NCBI GenBank assembly: GCA_022575985.1
Contig: JAKSXM010000246.1
Span: forward strand, 11,116,001-11,180,000
Length of the DNA: 64,000 nt
Source: Anagrus nilaparvatae
Taxonomy: Eukaryota; Arthropoda; Insecta; Hymenoptera; Mymaridae
Direction: 5' to 3'
Part shown: positions 38,208 to 50,225 of the stretch, in pieces
Position numbering within the stretch: the first letter of the stretch is position 1
How the letters are laid out: each line of letters starts with the position of its first letter
Notes under the pieces: model-generated
What the model was told of the DNA's origin: nothing
Seen by the model: only the letters and a program-made list of their open reading frames with translations
Databases searched by the model: none
Program-made: the position numbers and the translations under genes

Positions 38208-41200
38208 GTAGTAGTAGTAATGTGCCTGTAACGGAAAATAATGTAGAATTTAATAATGCTATTATTAAAAATGAAAAAGAAGCAAGTAGTCCTGTTTTAA
38301 TAGATATAAATAGTAGCATTGTTAATACACAAGAGCCAAAAATTGATGATACAAGGCAAAAAAAAGAACAAAAAGAAGATACGGAAATTAAGTCTGAAAC
38401 TATTTTAGAAACAGATAAAAACCAAAAAATTATAAATAATGTAAAAAGCCATCCATTGAATCAAGAATCTTCTTCAACATCTACAGTTAATATTCAAAAA
38501 GCTACTGATGATCTTGTTAAAAAAATAATCACCGACAGTAATAGTTGTAAAATAAGCAGTAACGAATCGATAAGTATAAGGATACCATCTCCTATTCTCG
38601 GTGAAGATCCACAACCTATTAGAATAACTCCACCTTTATACACATACTCCAACCCAGTAGTTTTGCAAAGAGATGATACACCAAGCCCTGCTTCACAAAT
38701 GCCTGAAATAGAAACTGTTAATGAAGCTGACACTTTAAAAAGAAAAAGGCGTAGAAAACAAGAACTGGAGGGGCGACAAGACTTAATGTGTATAGAAGAA
38801 GTTAATGATGAACCACAGTTTGTTGAGCAATTATCACACAGTGTTATCGATGAGTATTCTAAAAGGCCAACAAAATCTTTATTAGAGCAATTACTCATTG
38901 ATCCAAATGATAATAGTGAAAAACGATTATTGAGAACAAGATCACAAAAGGTTTCAGATATAACCTCAAAAAGCTTACTAAAAAATAGTTCTTTAGGAAA
39001 AAGCGAAGAAAGACGCAGTATATCTCCTCACGGTAGATCTGGTACCAGGTTTGGAAGCTCAAAATTATCACAAAATGTAACAACACTAAAAAGCGGCAAG
39101 AGGAAAAGGCATGAAAGCGAAGGTTCAGTGGTGTCGAGTTTACCAGAGGAATCACAACATTCTCAACAAAGAACAGGTAAAAGAAAATGTTCAGAAAATG
39201 CAGTTGGACTTATAAAGGCTTGCATGGATGAGAGCGGTCCTATTAAGAAAAATCTAGCTGGCAAGGATGAAACAACTAAGAAGGGCTTTAATATACTGTC
39301 CAAGAATAAAAAAGGTGCCTATATAATAGGTTTTAATTAATAAAAGAGGAAAAAGAAATCAAGGAATTGATATTCTTTTTCTCTTTTCTTGAATAACATC
39401 AAAATGGGACACAATTCTAAAGCTATATGAAAAAAGCCAGTAATTAAAAATTTTTTTTTAAAAGGACCACTGTATATATTTAAATATTTAATGTTTCTGT
39501 AATTTTTTTTTTGTATATTAGAAAAATTATTTATTATTTTTTTAAAATGTAATATTAAAGTTTTAGATTTGTGTTTTATTATTGGTTGCATTTGCTTTTT
39601 GTTTTTTTTATTTTTATTATTATTTTATGAATTTATTAACTTAAAAATACAAATTTTTATTAAAATTTTTCATTTTATAGTTCAAGGATCAGTTCTCATT
39701 GATATTGTAGATTCATCTGATGATGAACACAACATAAATGATTATGGTAAAACCCGAACGAAATTGTCTGATGATATTCATACTGGCTCTCCAAAACCTA
39801 AAGATCAAAAGTAATTAATATATTTTTTTAAACTTATTTTTGTTTTTTTATTATTTTGTTTACTTTATTATTTATTTTTTTAATGCATTTAGTATTTATA
39901 TTTTTGATATCATTTTTATTTCATTTTTTAACTGTGATTAACTTCAGTAGTTATTTAACCTTATAAACTACGATACTATATAGGAAAGGTCGTTCAATAA
40001 TTGCGTAAGGCTGAACTAAGAAGGAGCGTTATATCGAAAACGTTATTGTTCATTACGTTAGTATAGGCAAAATACTACTTTACGTTACATAAGGGGACGT
40101 TGCATCTCTACATCCTAAAACAAGCGTTATGCAATTATTGAACGTCCCATAATGTTAAAATTCGAGTTAAAATTCAAATTCCAAATGCGTTCCTTGGGTA
40201 GTATGAAATTAACCAGATCGCATATGCATACGGACTTGGGTATTTTTATATTTTCACAAACCCGTTTGCTGTATCTGAAAATATCTAAGTCTTTTTTACA
40301 TATGGACCTGGATCAAAAATAAATTCGATGATTTTAAAAACTTGAAAGTAAATAAAACTTTAACTGTTTCATTCTATAATTTGCGGAATGCAAATGAATG
40401 ACTGATTTTTAAAAAAAAATTACTGATTTTTCTGAAAATCTTAAATGGATTTATGAAATTCGTAATAAACTGTCTTACAGCACTCAAAACTTCCAAAAAA
40501 AGGAAGTTCATTGTAGATTTTCAGAAAGGTCTGATTGATTTCAGGCTCTTGGAAAAGTTATGCATTATAGTATAAAATATAACAGCCAATAAAATAGGGA
40601 TATAACAATCTAGAAATTAAAAATCGTTAATTAATTATTTAGTGTTAAGTCTAGAGTTAAATTTTTTTATCAATTATATCTGTAGTAATTTTCAAATTTA
40701 ATTTTATGATGTCTAGGAGTATATCAAGCACTGGAGTAACAAATAGTCAAATACATGCGACAAACCAGAATACTAAAAGTCGTTTATTAACGTCAAAACA
40801 TCAAAATGTAATAGGAACAATAGGAAAAGAAAGACTTCGAGGAACTTCTGTTTCAAGTAATGAGTCAATCAGTGAAATAGCAACTCGAAGATCTGTAAGA
40901 CAAAGTACAGCTTCACCATTAGTCGCAACAGCAACAACAACAAATAATAGAAGAGCTGCTTCTTCAAGATCTGTTGAAGATGTTTCTAGACGAAAAACAC
41001 GCAGTGGAGCTGGTGAGTAAACCGAAAAAAAAAGTACTAACAATCAAATTTTTAAAATTAAAAAAAAATGAAATAAAGAAGAAAGAAGTAGCATTTTATT
41101 GAGGAAAATTAAAATATATCCTTGTAATATGTTGAACTCTCTTCGATTCGTTGAAAAAAAAAATATATAAAAAATTTACTGCTGTGATAAATGTGCATTC

Positions 41201-42261
41201 AAAAAGTCAAAGTGCTATAAATGATATTATAAATATTTATAAAATATGTGTGTATATCCAAATAAAAAAAAGCAGTTTTATTTAAAAAAAATGTGTACAC
41301 GGATCGAAAAAATCCTTTAAAAAAGATTTTTATATATTTAATCTGTTAAGAATACAGTCAGGTGAAATTAAGAAAATTAAGATTTTTTAAATAAAATTGT
41401 ATAAAAATAATATATATATATATATATAAAAAAATAATGTTCTATAATTCTGCGATATATATTTAAAAAAAAAAATTGTAGTATTTTTTCTCTATTGTTT
41501 TTTTGTTTTTAATTTTTTAAATTGTGTCTATATTTACTGCATATTATTATTATTAGAAAAAAATTAAATTTAAAGTAATTGTAAAAAGTTTAATCTTTAT
41601 TATATAAATATATAGAAAAAATATATATATTAAAAATATATTATTTTTACTATTATTATTATTACTATTATGATTATTATGATTATTATTATGATTATTA
41701 TTATTATTATTATTATTACTATTATATTATATTATTCTTATTTTTTAGTAATAAATAAAAATAAATTGTACAAAAGTAATAAATTTTCTTGTTTTTATAT
41801 AAATTTTTATTAATTTCATTTAGATTTTAAAATTTATTATTGTCATTTAATTTTTTTAAATACACAAGTTTCTTAATATGAATGAAAAAAAAAGAATTTT
41901 CGAACGAGTAAGTGTTATTTTGAATAATTTTTTTTTTCTATTTTTATTATTATCAAAAAAATTTCATCCGTCTGTGTTCTTAAACATGTATTTTTGGTAT
42001 ACTTGCTTTTTGTAGTTGTTTTTTCTCTATATGCTTGTACGCTTTAATTTTATTTTATATATTTTTTTGTAGAAACGAATTAAGAAAAAACATTCCTTGT
42101 AGTTTCTTTCTTTTATATTTCTTCTATTATATGCACACTAACTTTTCAAAATTTATTACACGAAAATTGTATACAAATCTTGATTAGTAAAATTTTACGT
42201 AGCCACAGCAGAAACAGTTGAGCAAGCAAAAAGAAGGCGAGTATTTCGAGAAAATAAATGA
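31938..42261 (+). CDS. Ncoa6: Nuclear receptor coactivator 6 homologue (NCOA6)
   Basis: Twelve exons: 31938-32064, 32207-32590, 32659-33047, 33119-33688, 33750-33977, 34067-34845, 35298-36106, 36174-36563, 36636-39314, 39681-39810, 40717-41012 and 42203-42261 (2279 aa; length divisible by three). The N-terminal 100 residues carry the family signature [19 protein letters not shown] and [11 protein letters not shown]. An NR-box [11 protein letters not shown] (LXXLL at about 341-345) matches the first NCOA6 box. A second [15 protein letters not shown], is at about 1975-1979. The rest is largely disordered: Gln-rich, Asn/Ser-rich with poly-Asn, acidic and basic blocks, and VKSE SUMO-like sites. 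The tail ends [17 protein letters not shown]6 is a nuclear coactivator subunit of the Trr/MLL3/4 H3K4 methyltransferase complex. The last exon has a weak pyrimidine tract and is less sure; reading through its donor gives SGAGE and a stop. Confidence 0.9.
39986..40149. mobile_element. MITE in Ncoa6 intron, GTTCAATAATTGC termini
   Basis: The left end GGTCGTTCAATAATTGCGTA is inverted at the right end, which reads TTATGCAATTATTGAACGTC. The interior has AACGTTATT/ACGTTA inverted motifs and no coding sequence. It sits between exons 10 and 11. The terminal motif also occurs once at 27773. Confidence 0.65.
41380..41745. repeat. AT and ATT microsatellites
   Basis: A (TA)n run lies near 41407-41427, and an interrupted (ATT/TTA)n tract with ATG interruptions runs 41640-41735, inside the last Ncoa6 intron. 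Confidence 0.8.
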
Positions 42262-45200
42262 CCTTTGGAAAGTGACCTTGACAGTGATTAGCTATGGTCA
42301 TATGTCAAGGGCAATAATATAGCAATCACTTTTTTATGGCTGAAAATCATCACATATATAAATAGAAAAAAAATATTTTTTTTTAGCGCACAAAGTCAAA
42401 AAAAAACTCCTTTTTATCCTAGAAATATTAATGTAGCGAGCGTTGTTTTTGTAAATATGCGTGTGAGAATAAGACTTTTTTTCTTGTTAAAGTTTTTGAC
42501 AAATTGATTATGTGGCTGTTTTAAAAAAAAACTCAGCTATTTGTTAATTAATTGAATTAAGTGATAAAAAATAAAATTTTCGAATTACTACTTGTTACTA
42601 CATCAAGTGTTCTCTTTCGCTAATATTTTCTATACGAATTTCTCTTTGGTGTTAGATGCTATTAGTTTTACAAATAAATTTATTGATTTCTATTCAAATG
42701 TCTAACTGCCAAATTAGTGTACTAAATTTTTAAAACATTGACTTTTTCAGTAAAAAAATTTAAAAAATATATAAATAATGCTTTTATTTTTTAACAAATG
42801 AGTAAAAATAAATCCTGAAAAAAAAAACAATTTAACTATCAGCTGCCATTATTAATTTTATTCAAATTATTCATTATTAAAATTAAGCTTTTTTGTAAAT
42901 TTTTATGTAACAAACAATTATCAGTTACTAAATAATGTATTATTTAATATTTATTTTTTCAAATATAAATGTTCCGTTACTTATAATATTAAATAATTTA
43001 TTTAAAATTTTGGAAAATCAAAATTATTGACTAATTAGTTAGTATTGCTATCAAGTTTATAAAAAAAATATTGTTGAAAATGTCATAAATATTGAAAAAA
43101 ATTAAATTTTTCATATTTCAAAATTTTTTAGATATTTTACCTTTCTGTATTTTCTTAACGATTAATAATATAATCTTATTGCAAAAATAGTAATACAAAT
43201 AAAGACCTAACTGTAAGCCGAATTATTTTATTTGCATTACAAATAAAACTTAGTTTTTCAAAATTAACATTTGTTAAAAGCAAATAAAAAGTAAATATTC
43301 TTATTTTTTACACTTTAAGAAAAATAAAATAAATCAAAATTTAAATATGATGTGTAAAATATGTTTTCTTAATAACATTGGTTAAAGCTTGATTTTATGC
43401 AAAGGATTGTTTTAAATAAAATTAGACTTTTGTTTCTAATTATTGTTTAAAATAAGGTGTCTTCTATTTATGGAAGTTTTAAGAGTATTTTACTTTTGAG
43501 AAAATTTTCAAAACAAGATTACAAATCATACACTGTTTGACTGTTAGCCCTTTGTTCTTAAAGTTATGTTACACATTTTAATAAATTTATTAAGAAAAAT
43601 AAATTTTTGTAACACTGGTGTACGTTTAAGTCATTTTAAATACTCGTTTTCTTACAATAATTAACATGGCTATAATTTTACACCTTTTTAGAAAATTATC
43701 AATTTTTTGCATAAAATTTATTAAATTCAAGCAAAATTCAAATAGAGCAAACTGACATTTGAAAAAATAAAATTTTCATGAATTTACATTAGAAAATGTG
43801 TAAATAAAAATCATTGATAACATAATAGCTTTAATGTTATAAAAAAGAGCCATTTAATTTTTATCTTATCTTAACTTCACACATTGTTATCAAGTTCTTT
43901 TATTTTGTCACAGCAGAAAAATAGAGTATAGGTATAATTCTGTTAGTTAATCAACATTATTTCTTGTAATTAATGTAGGCATTGATAAAAAATTTATTAT
44001 TCGGGATAAATGAAATCCTACAATATGTAAGTCATAAAATTTATATCGTTAATCATGTAACTCTTCTATATTCAGTTAATAAAGTATTAATGTAAGTACA
44101 GTTTAATTGTTATTATGTAAATAATATTTAAAAAAAGTGAAAAAAAATTATAAAAAATTTGTAAATAATTAAAGATACACTAAAGAATATTTGTTTTATG
44201 ATATACAACATTTGTGATCGAATATATTAAAAAAAAAGTGTAATATAGATTTAAATTTTTAATTTTAAGCCTGATTGAGAGAATGTGTATATTGAATATT
44301 TATTAAATAAATGCCCATGTTTTTTCTTAGTTAAAAATGGAGTAAATTGAAAAGTATGCGAGAGAAGATTAGAGAGAGAGAGAGAGAAATTATTGTAAAA
44401 ATTTCTTAGTTTTCCTTTTGTCGACATTATTTATATTTATGGTTAATTAGGTTATAGATAAATATGTAAATAATAATGGTTAATTGTAATTAAAATAAAG
44501 GGCTTTTTTCATGTGTAATTAAATATATATTGTATAAGTAAAAGCAATGACTTACATAGGTTTTTTGTTTTTTTAGTAAAAAATTAGGTATAAACGTTAA
44601 AAAATTTTGTAAAGAAAAAGAACTTTTTGTAAAAAAGAATTTTTAAAACAAATCCAATTTTTTACTACTACTTGTGTACTATATGGAATATATTATGGCT
44701 GTTAAATGCTAAAAATTCCTCTTGATAAAAAAGTCCCTTACAAATAAAAATATATTGCAAAAAAGTATAAATTATTTTAGAGTGCGATATTGAATTTTTT
44801 TGCGCTAAACATATTCAATATTTACTTTAAAAATAAAAAATAACTTTTTTGCATAAGAAAAAAAAAAAATTTCTATTTTAAGTATAAATATATAAAATAA
44901 AATATATTTAAGAAAGATTTAAAAGAAACTATAGTTAGTTTTGAATATTAAAGAAAAATACTATATTTATAGAAAAAATGAATGAACGAATGAATGAATG
45001 CTAGTGAGTGGTCCTTACATAATTAAAAGTTTGATTTCTTATATATAATAATATTAATTGATTATTAAACACAAAATAATAAGTGAAAAAAAAAATACAC
45101 AAAAAATTCTAATTTTTGCTAACTGTACCTTTTTAACAAGTACTGTATAGATATGTAAGCAAAGTTTCTTCTTTTTTTTTTTCTTGTTATTAATTATATT

Positions 45201-45590
45201 ATTTGCAATATAAATATATACCATGAAAATGAAAGTGTTTTGAAAAAATTATATTTATGTTTGTTTTGTATTCTTTTAATTAAATACCTATGATTACTGT
45301 TTACCTTTCCTAATATCCCAATCCTTTTATTTTTATAAATACCGCGTCGCCGTGCGGAACAGAACAAAACAGAACATTTTTATCAAATTTTGACTAATTC
45401 AAGCCTTTAAAACATTTTTTTCTTGTAAAAAGAACAATAACTTGAAGTTTTGATAAAATTGAAATAAAAATTTGGTTTTCTTACAGGAAAACGGATGCGC
45501 ATTTTATGCCGCACCAAAAATTTCATGTTCGCTGGTAAAATACCGTTTAAAATAGTTTAAAAATGAAAATATATTCTTAATATATCAATG
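42262..45590. other. 3' flank of Ncoa6 and AT-rich intergenic DNA
   Basis: No supported gene. An (AG)n microsatellite lies near 44368-44388. Likely Ncoa6 3' UTR at the left; several AATAAA motifs follow. Confidence 0.5.
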
Positions 45591-45596
45591 CTTAAA

Positions 45597-45715
45597 CGTA
45601 AGTCAAGCAGAATTTTGATCAAGTTACCCACCTCTAGGAAAAGTTGCATTTATGACCTAAAAAATTAACGAAATTCAACACGTTTGTATTTGTTTAAACA
45701 AATAAACATTTTCTG
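45597..45715. repeat. Relative of the 18-kb foldback arm, without the TTAA insert
   Basis: GTCAAGCAGAATTTTGATC and later GTATTTGTTTAAACAAATAA align with the right arm of the foldback element at 18470-18565 and 19046 onward. TTAA at 45694-45697 is uninterrupted here. A 61-aa minus frame across 45665-45850 is repeat-derived. Confidence 0.7.
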
Positions 45716-45769
45716 GACAGTGGTTACGAAAGTATGACCATAAGGAATTTGTAATTTCTTGATAAAAAA

Positions 45770-45850
45770 TGCCCTAAATCGCAGTATACTATCAGGACTG
45801 CTTACTATCCAAATTTTCTTGTGATTTGGGCCATGAATTGTAATATGCAA
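45770..45850. repeat. Degraded copy of small hairpin repeat family
   Basis: AAAAATGCCCTAAATCGCAG and GATTTGGGCCATGAATTGTA are partial inverted arms like those at 23938-24042. Confidence 0.45.
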
Positions 45851-46102
45851 TTTTTATTTTTTTTTTTTTTTATAAAAAATAACGCAAAGTATTGGCTCTG
45901 TTATTGTAAAATTACTATTAGCAAACGTCTTTAATTTATATCTTTAAGCTCGTATTTAAGTTTTAAAAAATATACTGAGCAGGTATAAACCCTGACTCAC
46001 ACCAAACTAAACTCCTTAATAAGATGCGTATTGTTAGGTATACTTATAAAATTATTTTATATTTTTATTAATTAAAACTTTATTTGTAAAAAAAATTAAT
46101 TA

Positions 46103-46250
46103 CAGTACCAGATTTACTATATGTAGGCAGAATAGGCACGGACTACAGGCCCCCACAAATTAAGCCATTAGAAAAAGGGCCACCATGGTTCACAAAATTT
46201 ATTTAACATTGGGTGCCTATAGGCCTCTCCCAAGCCTAAATCTGGCTCTG
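46103..46250. mobile_element. hAT-like MITE, CAG(A/T)(G/A)CCAGATTTA termini
   Basis: The left end CAGTACCAGATTTACTATAT and the right end CCTAAATCTGGCTCTG are inverted copies, with further inverted GGCAC/GTGCC blocks inside. No exact 8-bp target duplication is visible. Confidence 0.6.
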
Positions 46251-46736
46251 TATTTTAGGTATCCATCAAAAAAGACTTAAAAAAGTCAAAAAGCAGAGCT
46301 CAGAAAATTTCTCAAACTTCTGAATTTTTTTCTTTTTTAAATTTTTAATTTGTTTTTTCAAAGATAACTGATATTTAATTAACCAAATTAGCTCGTCAGA
46401 CTTATTTTTATTTTGTTTTTTTCAAAGTAATACCTGATTTCAAGCTAATTCATATGTATAACATGAAAACTCATTCGAGTATTTCATCATCCTAATTCCT
46501 ATTATAAAATTTCGCTCTGGATTTTAACTATATATTTTGAGGGATGGAAATAGGGTCTGGTCCAAATCCATTACTTTACTCCAAATAATCTATTTTTGCA
46601 ATAATCTAAGTTTTTTAAAAATTATTTCATAGATGTTAAAAACGTACGTTTACCTAAAATTTAATAAACTGCATAAATGTGTTTGGTACCCTGCTGGTAC
46701 GTTTGGGCCTTTGGGGTACGTGTTTGATCCACGTTG

Positions 46737-47415
46737 TGGTATTCGCTCCCTGCGTCGAGGTAGAGGGGAGAATTGAGATTCGATTGATGCGCCCTCGGTG
46801 CAGGTTAAACAATTATTTTTCGGGCATATTTGTTTATAATAGCATGCAAAATTTATAAAAAGTATTAATTATTTTAATATTAAAAAATTTGTGATAGATT
46901 ATTGTATTGTAAATTGTAAAAATAGATTTAATTAAAACTCCGGAATAAAATTAATATATTTTCCTAACACAAAGAAGAGAGAAAATCAAAGAAATAAGTG
47001 AAATAAAATTTAATAATTGAAAAAAAATGAAATAAATGACAAAAAATTAATAAAAAAAATAAATTTAAATGAAAAAAAGTAAAATTTTTAATTTTCATAT
47101 TAAATTTTAAAAATTATTATTTTAAATTAAATGTATAAACAACAAAACACATAACCTTATTAACATAAAAAATAGCTTACTATTTACAAAAAATTAAATA
47201 CATATTTTTCTTCAATTGCTTCCACAATTTACTTAATATATTTAACAGGTTTTTCAATGATTAAATTGTGAAATAAACTTCTTTAAATTAAATAATTAAT
47301 GTTTTTCCTGAACTTTCCTATGCTACACATATAATTATGCCCGAAAAACTTAAGAACACCACGTGACCTACTAAACCACGCCTCTCGCAGGGAACGAATA
47401 TCTCCATCCTGGGTA
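46737..47415. mobile_element. Element with inverted arms TATTCG(C/T)TCCCTGCG and TTTTTCGGGCATA
   Basis: The left arm (46737-46827) contains GGTATTCGCTCCCTGCG and ends TTATTTTTCGGGCATA. The right arm (47338-47415) contains the inverted landmarks TATGCCCGAAAAA and CGCAGGGAACGAATATC. About 510 bp of AT-rich interior holds no open frame. Confidence 0.6.
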
Positions 47416-47453
47416 TCTCGCAGAGTTTATGGTTGTTATTCCGGAACACCCTG

Positions 47454-48798
47454 TACACCGGCAGAGCTCTGATACGAATGACGCGCCTCTTTAGTGTGTG
47501 CCATTCACTAAACTTTTAATGCATTAAACGCATTAAAATAATGCCTAAAAGTTACAATTCGGTCACGTGAGCCTATATTTAAAATTATAACTGCACAGAC
47601 GAATATTTTTAATAATTATGATTGTTGTTAATAAATATAACAATTAATATAATGGAAATTAAAATGAATGCACGAATTTATTAGTAAATTAATCCTAAGA
47701 TAATGCTGTAGAAATCATATACAAATTAATAATTTAACTTATTGCTATATAGCGGCCTAACGCAAATTTAATAAATATTCGCAAAATATTATTTATTTTA
47801 TTATTTAAAAAAAAAATTTTTAACATATAATGATTTACTCGCCATCAAAGGATTTCATTGCCAAAAAAATTATTGCAAAATTAGCTAGAAATTTAATTGT
47901 TTAAAATAATTTTTAAATAATTTAAACAATAGATAATTTTTCATAATATAATAAAATATGATAATATTTTAGGAATTTAACGATCAATAATGGAACCTCA
48001 ATGTTTTTTTAAAAATAATAAAAATTTATTTTCTTCTAATAAATAATAAAATATGCTTTTGAGCAGTTTTAACCATTTTAAAGCTGATATTAGATGTTTA
48101 AAACTTGATTTTGCTTAATTTTTTGGAAAATTTTGCAATAATTTGTTAATAACAATCATTATGTTAAACTTTTTTTAATAATTATTTTTTTTAAATAATT
48201 AAAATATGTATTTTGCGTATATTTATTTAATTTATGCGTTATAGGCCGCTAACAATAAGTTAAATTAGTAATTCCTACAGTATTATCTTAGGATTAATTA
48301 ATTTTGTATATATTTACTAATAAATTCGTGCATTCATTTTAATTTCAATTATATTAATTGTCAAGGGCGGATTCAGGGGGGGCGGTAGGGGCGATCGCCC
48401 CCCCTGAGCTCCAAAAATGTGCATGTTTTTTGTTAATTTTTGTGTTTTTTGAACAATTTTCATGAGATAACATACAAAATTTTAAAAAAAATTTTATGTA
48501 CTAACAATAAGTTAAATTAGTAATTCCTACAGTATTATCTTAGGATTAATTAATTTTGTATAATTTACTAATAAATTCGTGCATTCATTTTAATTTCCAT
48601 TATATTAATTGTTATATTTATTAACAACAATCATAATTATTAAAAGTATTCGTCTGTGCAGTTATAATTTTAAATATAGGCTCACGTGACCGAATTGTAA
48701 CTTTTAGGCATTATTTTAATGCGTTTAACGCATTAAAAGTTTAGTGAATGGCACACACTAAAGAGGCGCGTCATTCGTATCAGAGCTCTGCCGGTGTA
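47454..48798. mobile_element. Large TIR element, arms about 340 bp, TA flanks
   Basis: The left terminus (TA)CACCGGCAGAGCTCTGATAC is inverted at the right end as GTATCAGAGCTCTGCCGGTG(TA). The arms continue through GAATGACGCGCCTC, ACGCATTAAAATAATGCC and CTCACGTGACCG motifs to about 47800. TA outside each end suggests a Tc1/mariner-type target. The interior has no transposase frame. The right arm was modified by a 139-bp insertion with a 112-bp direct duplication, and by a hAT MITE at its tip. Confidence 0.75.
48249..48612. repeat. 112-bp direct duplication flanking a GC-rich 139-bp insert
   Basis: 48249-48361 and 48501-48612 are near-identical (both start CTAACAATAAGTTAAATTAG). Between them, 48362-48500 begins CAAGGGCGGATTCAGGGGGG and contains GGGGCGATCGCCCCCCC. 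That beginning resembles hAT-type ends of the CAGGGGCGGA kind. Confidence 0.75.
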
Positions 48799-49145
48799 CA
48801 GTGTTGATTTAATAAATCGCTGGAGTCAGACCAGTTCAGCCCTAGTGACTTTTAGGTCGGTTAGATAGAATGGAACTCTGCAAAAGTCGGTAAATTTAAA
48901 AGTTTAACTGAAACTTGGTAGTTATTTACCTAATATTTAAAAAAATGAAGATTACAATTTTGTTTATTTCTTATTTTTTTAGCAAAAACAAACAGTCATT
49001 TTATATTTCATTCAGTATGCATTACTTTTTACTGCCTTAAACTTTTTAATTACCCGAGTATTGCAGAGTTCCATTTTATCTAACCGACCTAAAAGTAACT
49101 AGGGCTGAACTGGTCTGACTCCAGCGATTTATTAAATCAACACTG
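48799..49145. mobile_element. hAT-type MITE with perfect 8-bp target duplication
   Basis: The 347-bp element begins CAGTGTTGATTTAATAAATC and ends with the inverted copy finishing AAATCAACACTG. The inverted arms are about 80 bp (CGCTGGAGTCAGACCAG and CTGGTCTGACTCCAGCG). CCGGTGTA flanks it on both sides (48791-48798 and 49146-49153), the 8-bp duplication of the hAT superfamily. It inserted into the outer tip of the larger TIR element. No coding sequence. Confidence 0.9.
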
Positions 49146-49317
49146 CCGGTGTAAGTTACACTGCAAGACCCCAAGAGATTTAGTTTTCACGTGTTGTGCC
49201 CTGTGTGGGTTTAATAATAATAATCTATTAATTTGATATAAATATTAAGCAATAAGTTTTAGACTCGAAAGAAATAAATTAAAATTTTTTTTTGTATAAA
49301 AGTTTAATCAAACAAAA

Positions 49318-50115
49318 ATGAAAAGGCCAAACGAAGAAGCAGAGCCTATGGAAGTAAGTTATATAAATGGTTATAAATCAAAAGAATTTCATTATTAAAT
49401 TTACATTAATAATTACTTTAGGTAGCAACAGATACCATTAATGGTATTGAAGGCAAAGTAAAAACAAAATCAGCAAAACGACCAAAAAATGTTGTGGGAA
49501 ATGAAATGCGAAAGGTAAATTTATCATATTATTTAGGTTAGAATTTAGGTAATAATAATTTTTATATTTCTTGTGTAATTAAAATAGGTCCCAGTTCCAG
49601 CACACAGATATACACCATTAAAAGAAAATTGGTTAAAAATTTTTACACCTGTTGTTGAACATTTACAATTACAAATTCGTTTTAATTTAAAAACAAGAAA
49701 TGTTGAATTAAGAACAGCACCTGAAACAAAAGATATTGGAAATCTTCAAAAAGGAGCAGATTTTGTTAAAGCTTTTATTTATGGATTTGAAGTTGAAGAT
49801 GCCTTAGCTCTTTTACGTTTAGATGATTTATTTGTTGAAACTTTTGAAGTACAAGATGTTAAACCATTAAAAGGTGATCATTTATCAAGAGCTATTGGTA
49901 GACTTGCCGGAAAAGGTGGTAGGACAAAATTTACTATAGAAAATGTAACAAAAACAAGAATCGTCTTAGCAGATTCTAAAATTCATATTCTTGGATCATA
50001 TCAAAATATACAAATAGCTAGACGTTCATTATGTAATTTAATTCTTGGTAGCCCTCCATCAAAAGTATATGGTCAATTAAGAAATGTAGCTAGTAGAATA
50101 TCAGAACGTTTTTAA
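49318..50115 (+). CDS. PNO1: PNO1: RNA-binding 40S assembly factor (partner of NOB1)
   Basis: Three exons, 49318-49353, 49422-49514 and 49588-50115 (218 aa). A charged, low-complexity N-terminus precedes the conserved body VPVPAHRYTPLKENWLKIF, LKTRNVELRTAPETKD and FVKAFIYGFEVEDALALLR. A degenerate and a canonical KH domain follow (SRAIGRLAGKGGRTKFTIEN, IHILGSYQNIQIARRSLCNL), with the end GSPPSKVYGQLRNVASRISE. PNO1/Dim2 works in nucleolar and cytoplasmic 40S maturation, positioning NOB1 at the 18S 3' end. Gene length and motifs are normal. The stop lies 110 bp from the convergent EIPR1 stop. Confidence 0.96.
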
Positions 50116-50225
50116 ATTAAAAAAATAGTTATATAAATTATATATATTTTTTTCTCATAAAATATTGTACAGTTTAAGTTTACATATAAAATAACATTTT
50201 TATAAATAAAATATTCTATTATATT

